Positions 5,755 to 9,160 of a stretch of DNA of 9,160 nt are shown here, in pieces. Position 1 is the stretch's first letter. Every line of letters starts with the position of its first letter. A program made the translations under genes and the position numbers. The stretch spans positions 1 through 9,160 of the forward strand of contig CALVKK010000041.1 of NCBI GenBank assembly GCA_944332645.1. Reading direction: 5' to 3'. Below the pieces are notes generated by a model. It worked only from the letters and a program-made list of their open reading frames with translations, was not told the origin of the DNA and ran no database searches. Source of the stretch: an uncultured Bacilli bacterium. GTDB lineage: Bacteria; Bacillota_I; Bacilli_A; RF39; UBA660.

Positions 5755-6773
5755 ATCTTCTTATGAAGAGTATGATTAATACCATTTCCTATTAAAAAAC
5801 TTAATTTATCTATCAAAAAATCAACCTCTTTAGGTGTTACCATCAAATTAAAGCCAATAGGCGTTAAAACTTCAAATAATAACTGCTTAATTTCTATGTC
5901 ACTCAGAGTTCCCACAATACCTAAAAGTGTTTCTTTATCCTGTTGATTTAAAGTAAATTTTTTCTTTAAATAATTAGGATTAGATGTAAGTAATTTATTC
6001 ATAGGATTATCGATGTTTAACTTAGAATATGTATAGTGCTTGTGCATATAATTAATTGTATCAGCCACAATCGTTACAGCATCAACCACTGTCGGTACAC
6101 CTATTGCTATACATGGAATTTGTAATGTTTCATAACTTATTTCTTTTCGGCTATTACCTACACCACTACCAGGATGAATTCCTGTATCAGTCATTTGAAT
6201 CGTTTTGTTTACTCTTTCGACCGATTGACTAGCTAAAGCATCGATTGCTATTAAAAAGTCAGGTTTGAATTGGTTAACGATACTAGCTATAACTTCACTA
6301 GTTTCTAATCCTGTTTGCCCCATAACACCTGGTATTAAAACCGCAACTTTCCTAAAACCATCATCGACTTGATTTAATTCAAAAAGATGATTAGTAACAA
6401 TAAGGTTATTAATTGTCAATGGACCTAGAGAATCAGGAGTCGATTTTGAATTACCTAAACCAATAACCAAGCAACTACTATCATCTTTTATTTTTAACTT
6501 GTTTAACATTTTTTTTAATTCTCGACTAAAGATCTTTTCAACCTTTTTTTCATTTTCAAAATCTGTGACATCGTCAAATTCAATCGTAACATAACTACCT
6601 TTTTTCTTGCCAATATTTTTACTTCCTACCTCATTTACATCTATATTTGTAATTGTAATCCCATTTTCAACAGACTTTTGGGATATAACACCCTCAATCG
6701 TTTTGTCGCTGATTGTTTCAATAGCTAAATCTGTTCTAATTTGATAATTTGATAAATCGACATTATGTCCCAT
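5751..6773 (-). CDS. gpr: GPR endopeptidase (germination protease)
   Basis: Gpr degrades small acid-soluble spore proteins (SASP) early in germination, releasing DNA and amino acids. It is made as an inactive zymogen in the forespore and cuts itself. The 340-residue protein matches family A25 throughout. The self-processing site lies in YQIRTDLAIET, with Asp15-Leu16 at the same positions as in B. megaterium Gpr, which supports the ATG at 6773 over the upstream in-frame TTG at 6783-6785; GGTGA just upstream is the likely Shine-Dalgarno. The two proposed catalytic aspartates are Asp114 (STPDSLGP) and Asp178 (IAIDALAS). Other conserved blocks are IPGVMGQTG, GIHPGSGVGN and GVPTVVDAVT. It is divergent from rpsT, as in B. 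subtilis. It ends in UGA. It implies that the host makes SASP-bearing spores. Confidence 0.97.
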   Translation of the reverse strand: MGHNVDLSNYQIRTDLAIETISDKTIEGVISQKSVENGITITNIDVNEVGSKNIGKKKGSYVTIEFDDVTDFENEKKVEKIFSRELKKMLNKLKIKDDSSCLVIGLGNSKSTPDSLGPLTINNLIVTNHLFELNQVDDGFRKVAVLIPGVMGQTGLETSEVIASIVNQFKPDFLIAIDALASQSVERVNKTIQMTDTGIHPGSGVGNSRKEISYETLQIPCIAIGVPTVVDAVTIVADTINYMHKHYTYSKLNIDNPMNKLLTSNPNYLKKKFTLNQQDKETLLGIVGTLSDIEIKQLLFEVLTPIGFNLMVTPKEVDFLIDKLSFLIGNGINHTLHKKI

Positions 6774-6789
6774 AATATTCACCAATAAT

Positions 6790-6819
6790 ATTGTATATCC
6801 AATCTTATCTTTTATACAA
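6790..6819 (-). promoter_or_regulatory. Candidate gpr promoter
   Basis: TTGTAT (6814-6819), an 18-bp spacer and TACAAT (6790-6795) on the minus strand resemble a sigma-A site, ending 6 bp before the GGTGA ribosome binding site. Family knowledge predicts forespore sigma-F/sigma-G control of gpr. GTATA in the same place could serve as a sigma-G -35, but I find no convincing sigma-G -10 at the right distance. The type of promoter is therefore open. Confidence 0.35.
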
Positions 6820-6825
6820 AAAGTG

Positions 6826-6854
6826 TTGCATTTTTAATAATAAAATGTTAAAAT
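6826..6854 (+). promoter_or_regulatory. Sigma-A promoter of rpsT
   Basis: TTGCAT (6826-6831), a 17-bp spacer and TAAAAT (6849-6854) with an extended-10 TG at 6846-6847. Transcription would start near 6861, about 27 nt before the ATG. The site matches expectations for a strongly expressed ribosomal gene. Confidence 0.75.
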
Positions 6855-6887
6855 GAGTATGATTTAAAGAACTTGGAGGTGAACAAT

Positions 6888-7151
6888 ATGGCTAACATGA
6901 AAAATGCAAAGAAAAAAGTTAAAATAATCGCTAAAGAAACTAAAAATAATAATGACTATACTGCTAGTATGAAGACTGCTTGCAAAAATGTGGAAAAAGC
7001 TATTACAGCCAAAGATAAAAGCAAGGCTACTGACAACCTAAAAATAGCTATTAAAAGAATAGACAAAGCTAAAACTGCTGGAGCAATTAAAGATAACACA
7101 GCTGCACGTAATAAATCTCGTTTAACAAAAAAAGTAAATGCTATGGAATAA
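6888..7151 (+). CDS. rpsT: 30S ribosomal protein S20
   Basis: S20 binds 16S rRNA early in assembly of the small subunit. The 87-residue protein is Lys-rich and helical. It opens MANMKNAKKKVKI and closes with the family signature GAIKDNTAARNKSRLTKKVNAME (given here only as its position, about residues 65-87). The ATG at 6888 is chosen because GGAGGTGA (6875-6882) precedes it by 5 bp and because S20 begins MAN; an in-frame TTG at 6873 would place the Shine-Dalgarno inside the coding region. The gene is monocistronic, with its own promoter and terminator, and divergent from gpr. Confidence 0.97.
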   Translation: MANMKNAKKKVKIIAKETKNNNDYTASMKTACKNVEKAITAKDKSKATDNLKIAIKRIDKAKTAGAIKDNTAARNKSRLTKKVNAME

Positions 7152-7173
7152 CGTTTACTTTTTATTTTTTTTT
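7127..7173 (+). terminator. Terminator overlapping the end of rpsT
   Basis: AAAAAGTAAA (7129-7138) pairs with TTTACTTTTT (7154-7163), extended by a G-U and a G-C pair to a 12-bp stem around a loop that contains the rpsT stop codon. A long T run (to 7173) follows. The downstream arm also holds the likely -35 of the next gene. Confidence 0.8.
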
Positions 7174-7181
7174 GATATAAT
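7154..7181 (+). promoter_or_regulatory. Probable promoter of the transglutaminase-like gene
   Basis: TTTACT (7154-7159), a 16-bp spacer and a perfect TATAAT (7176-7181). The start would fall near 7188, the first base of the AGGTGA Shine-Dalgarno. The -35 overlaps the rpsT terminator stem. Confidence 0.5.
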
Positions 7182-7197
7182 TATTCTAGGTGAACAC

Positions 7198-7233
7198 ATG
7201 AAAAATATTTTAAAACTATAACCACTAATATTA
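7198..7233 (+). other. Original start region of the transglutaminase gene, interrupted by in-frame UAA
   Basis: ATG at 7198 stands 4 bp after AGGTGA (7188-7193), the only credible ribosome binding site for this gene. It encodes MKNILKL and then TAA (7219-7221). The same frame continues without further stops as PLILLLLLTVIYKDN into the transglutaminase protein. Ignoring the stop, the segment is a textbook signal peptide: basic head, then an Ile/Leu core. A single base change (TTA to TAA or AAA to TAA) would explain it. The short reading frame could also act as a leader peptide with reinitiation at TTG 7234, 12 nt beyond the stop. Confidence 0.75.
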
Positions 7234-8100
7234 TTGCTGTTATTAACCGTCATTTATAAGGACAACATCTCAAATTATATAATTGAAAAAATTGCTTTTT
7301 CTAAAAAAATATACGTTGAAAATCCTAATGAATATACTATTGACTACGATTTTTCTTATTTAGAAAAAACCGACAATTTTATTGCTCAAAACAAACAACA
7401 AGTGTTAAATATCCTATATACTATATTAAATAGTGGTGTAAATAACGCTTATTTTTATTGTAACTACGATGGCTGTAAGGATGATGTAAAATATTTGACT
7501 GATCCATATCGTATGATTAATATAAATAACTTTGTTCATCCTTATAACAATTATCAAAAAATTACTTTAAATATTAATTCATTTAATAAGGTTACTATCG
7601 AAATAAAAAAATTATATACTACTGATGATATTGATAATATCAATGCTAAGATAGATGAAATTATATCCCAATCAATCACTGATGAAATGACAACTAAAGA
7701 AAAAATAACTGTTTTCCATGATTATATAATCGATAATACTGTTTATGATTCCGAATATTTAAATTCTAATTCTTACGATATCGATAACCCTTCTAATAAA
7801 GCGATTGGACCACTTTTCTTTGGTAAAGCTCTATGCGGTGGTTATACAGATGCTATGGCAATATTTTTAAATAAACTTAATATCCCCAATTACCGAATTT
7901 CTAGTAAAAATCATGTTTGGAATTTAGTCTATTTAGATGGTAATTGGTATCATTTAGATCTAACTTGGGATGATCCAGTCACAGAAAATAACACCAATAT
8001 AAGACTTGATAATTTTTTATTAATTACTACTGAGCAATTAGAACAATTAAATACCGGATATCATGTATATGATAAAAGCATCTACTTAGAAGCTAAGTAA
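7234..8100 (+). CDS. Transglutaminase-like cysteine protease-fold protein, probably exported
   Basis: From the TTG at 7234 the protein has 288 residues. The C-terminal half is a transglutaminase-like (CHD) domain from about residue 155: Cys201 in ALCGGYTDA, His227 in KNHVWNLVYLDGNWYHLD and Asp242 in HLDLTWDDP form the complete triad. The N-terminal part (about 15-150) is an uncharacterised Asn/Tyr-rich region. Proteins of this type are usually exported and act as proteases or amidases rather than crosslinkers; the substrate is unknown. The N-terminus is hydrophobic (LLLTVI) but truncated relative to the frame starting at 7198, which is broken by UAA at 7219. TTG 7234 has no Shine-Dalgarno of its own. 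The body shows no other damage, so either inactivation is recent, reinitiation occurs, or the base is a sequence error. Confidence 0.8.
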   Translation: MLLLTVIYKDNISNYIIEKIAFSKKIYVENPNEYTIDYDFSYLEKTDNFIAQNKQQVLNILYTILNSGVNNAYFYCNYDGCKDDVKYLTDPYRMININNFVHPYNNYQKITLNINSFNKVTIEIKKLYTTDDIDNINAKIDEIISQSITDEMTTKEKITVFHDYIIDNTVYDSEYLNSNSYDIDNPSNKAIGPLFFGKALCGGYTDAMAIFLNKLNIPNYRISSKNHVWNLVYLDGNWYHLDLTWDDPVTENNTNIRLDNFLLITTEQLEQLNTGYHVYDKSIYLEAK

Positions 8101-8110
8101 ATGCTTTTTT
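8074..8110. terminator. Bidirectional terminator between convergent genes
   Basis: Arms 8074-8089 and 8093-8108 are complementary over 16 bp with one mismatch, around a 3-nt loop (AAG). T runs flank both sides: 8105-8110 on the plus strand and A at 8074-8077, which reads as T on the minus strand. The left arm lies in the last codons of the transglutaminase gene, and the right arm ends next to the kinase stop codon at 8109-8111. Confidence 0.9.
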
Positions 8111-9160
8111 ATAAATCAGATAATATTGGCAGTGTTATTATCACTTTAGTTCCTTCGTTTACTTTAGATATATAATTTAATGTACCTTCATGAGCCTCGA
8201 TAATTTCACAAGATAAAGACACTCCTAGCCCCGTACCATCTTTTTTTGTAGTATAAAATGGTTCTTTTATTTTTTCCATTTCTTCTTCAGTTATTCCTGG
8301 TCCATTATCTTCGATGATAATTTTAAAAATATTATTATTCGTTTCATAATTGATACTAATGCAAGGATCTTTAGTACTTGATAAAGCCTCTACCGCATTT
8401 TTAATCATATTTACTAATACCTGACTAAGTCGATTGTAATCGCCATCAATAAACACTTCATCTTGTGAAATATTGTATTTTAATTTAATATTTTTATCTT
8501 TCAAAACAGGGATAAATTGATCAACCATATCTTCTAACAACATATTAATATCCAATATTTCCTTTTGTACTTTGATTTTATTCATCGACAAAAAATCTTG
8601 TAATAATAGAAGAATTTTTTGAATTTCCTCTTTTAAAATAACAATATACTTCTCATGTTCCCGATTATTAATATCAAACATATCAAGATAACTCTTACAA
8701 ACAGCAATAGGATTTTTAATTTCGTGTGTAATTTTAAATAGGGATGTTTTTATTTGCTTATCTTTCTCTAATTCTTTAAAACTCATGTGCAACTTAATAA
8801 TGTCCTCACCTTTTTTATACATGTATAAAATCAAATATGTAACAATTATAAAAATTATTAGCATTAATAAATTTTGAATTAAATAGGATGTTTCAACATA
8901 AAGAATATTAACTAATAATGCAAAAATAGTCTTGATAGCTATAAAAGCTGGAATAAAAAAAGAATTCTTATGTTTATGATAAACTAAATAAAGAATATAA
9001 TAAATTAAATATTCTATAATAAATAGTGTTATGTCCATACCAGCACTGTGATAAATAAATATTATTACTAACGAAATTGCAATGCTGATAAAGTGCCTTT
9101 TTTTTATATAAGCAATGATTAAAGGAATATTAAACAAAATAATAATAATACTATTATCAT
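8109..9160 (-). CDS. Membrane sensor histidine kinase, sporulation-kinase-like (5' end outside window)
   Basis: This sensor kinase autophosphorylates on His. Numbering from the in-frame TTG at 9137 gives 342 residues. About four hydrophobic segments (roughly 1-110) are followed by a short linker, a dimerisation domain with His138 in FKITHEIKNP, and an HATPase domain: N box around Asn247 (VNMIKNAVEAL), G1 EDNGPGI (276-282), F box KEPFYTTK and G2 GTGLGVSLS (301-309). No PAS or HAMP domain is visible. The catalytic part resembles KinB/KinC-type sporulation kinases, a plausible role beside gpr, but this is inference. TTG 9137 lacks a Shine-Dalgarno, and the frame stays open to 9160 with more hydrophobic codons (D-N-S-I-I-I-I-L), so the true start is probably beyond the window. 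No response regulator is visible. Confidence 0.88.
   Translation of the reverse strand, partial: DNSIIIILFNIPLIIAYIKKRHFISIAISLVIIFIYHSAGMDITLFIIEYLIYYILYLVYHKHKNSFFIPAFIAIKTIFALLVNILYVETSYLIQNLLMLIIFIIVTYLILYMYKKGEDIIKLHMSFKELEKDKQIKTSLFKITHEIKNPIAVCKSYLDMFDINNREHEKYIVILKEEIQKILLLLQDFLSMNKIKVQKEILDINMLLEDMVDQFIPVLKDKNIKLKYNISQDEVFIDGDYNRLSQVLVNMIKNAVEALSSTKDPCISINYETNNNIFKIIIEDNGPGITEEEMEKIKEPFYTTKKDGTGLGVSLSCEIIEAHEGTLNYISKVNEGTKVIITLPILSDL

Noticed and set aside
6774..6785. TTG or GTG start for gpr
   Set aside because: GGTGA, the likely ribosome binding site, overlaps these codons, and ATG 6773 puts the self-cleavage site at residues 15-16 as in B. megaterium.
7219..7221. Alternative genetic code to explain the in-frame stop
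   Set aside because: The stop is UAA, which also ends most genes here, and UGA ends gpr, so no reassignment is supported.
9138..9160. ATT triplet run and ATG at the right edge as a kinase start
   Set aside because: The ATG at 9158-9160 (minus strand) is out of frame with the kinase; the run of four ATT codons encodes Ile within a hydrophobic segment and is ordinary in AT-rich DNA.
1..9160. CRISPR array, tRNA, insertion sequence, phage or defence genes
   Set aside because: No repeat-spacer pattern, tRNA-like fold, transposase motif or defence domain was found on either strand.

Overview
The window is AT-rich (roughly 30% G+C by eye), densely packed chromosomal DNA from a low-GC Bacilli/Erysipelotrichia/Mollicutes-type Firmicute. 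Three things point there. Gene content and local order resemble a known Bacillus subtilis neighbourhood: divergent rpsT/gpr, nfo next to a YqfT-like gene, sodA next to a PBP2A-type penicillin-binding protein, then rpmG. Shine-Dalgarno and sigma-A sites are of Gram-positive type. A partial gene carries a SipW-type signal peptide. UGA is used as a stop (gpr), so the standard bacterial code is assumed. The germination protease gene gpr implies a spore former, or at least retained sporulation functions. Everything looks chromosomal; I see no tRNA, rRNA, CRISPR array, insertion sequence or phage gene.

Layout. The left edge (minus strand) holds the first 33 codons of an exported protein with a SipW-type signal peptide and its own strong promoter. 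A terminator separates it from efp and rpmG, which form a small translation operon with a probable promoter inside the end of the PBP gene. The class B PBP gene overlaps sodA by 35 bp, so both are probably made from one mRNA. A short divergent region leads to a plus-strand DUF2624 (YqfT-like) gene whose end overlaps the end of the convergent nfo gene (endonuclease IV) by 10 bp. Upstream of nfo, behind a clear terminator, lies a 236-residue protein that I do not recognise. It has a near-consensus promoter overlapping the gpr stop codon and an 18-bp perfect palindrome over its start codon. gpr follows, divergent from rpsT. Then come a transglutaminase-like gene on the plus strand, with an in-frame UAA inside its signal peptide, and, convergent with it across a bidirectional terminator, a membrane histidine kinase whose 5' end lies outside the window.

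Functionally the region mixes housekeeping (S20, L33, EF-P, cell elongation PBP), stress and DNA repair (Mn-type SOD, endonuclease IV), spore germination (Gpr) and signalling (kinase). No dedicated defence or biosynthetic system is visible. The points most worth attention are the broken start of the transglutaminase gene, the palindrome-covered orphan gene, a recurrent promoter layout in which the -10 box sits 5-6 bp before the Shine-Dalgarno sequence, and a calcium-loop-like motif beside the KTG motif of the PBP.
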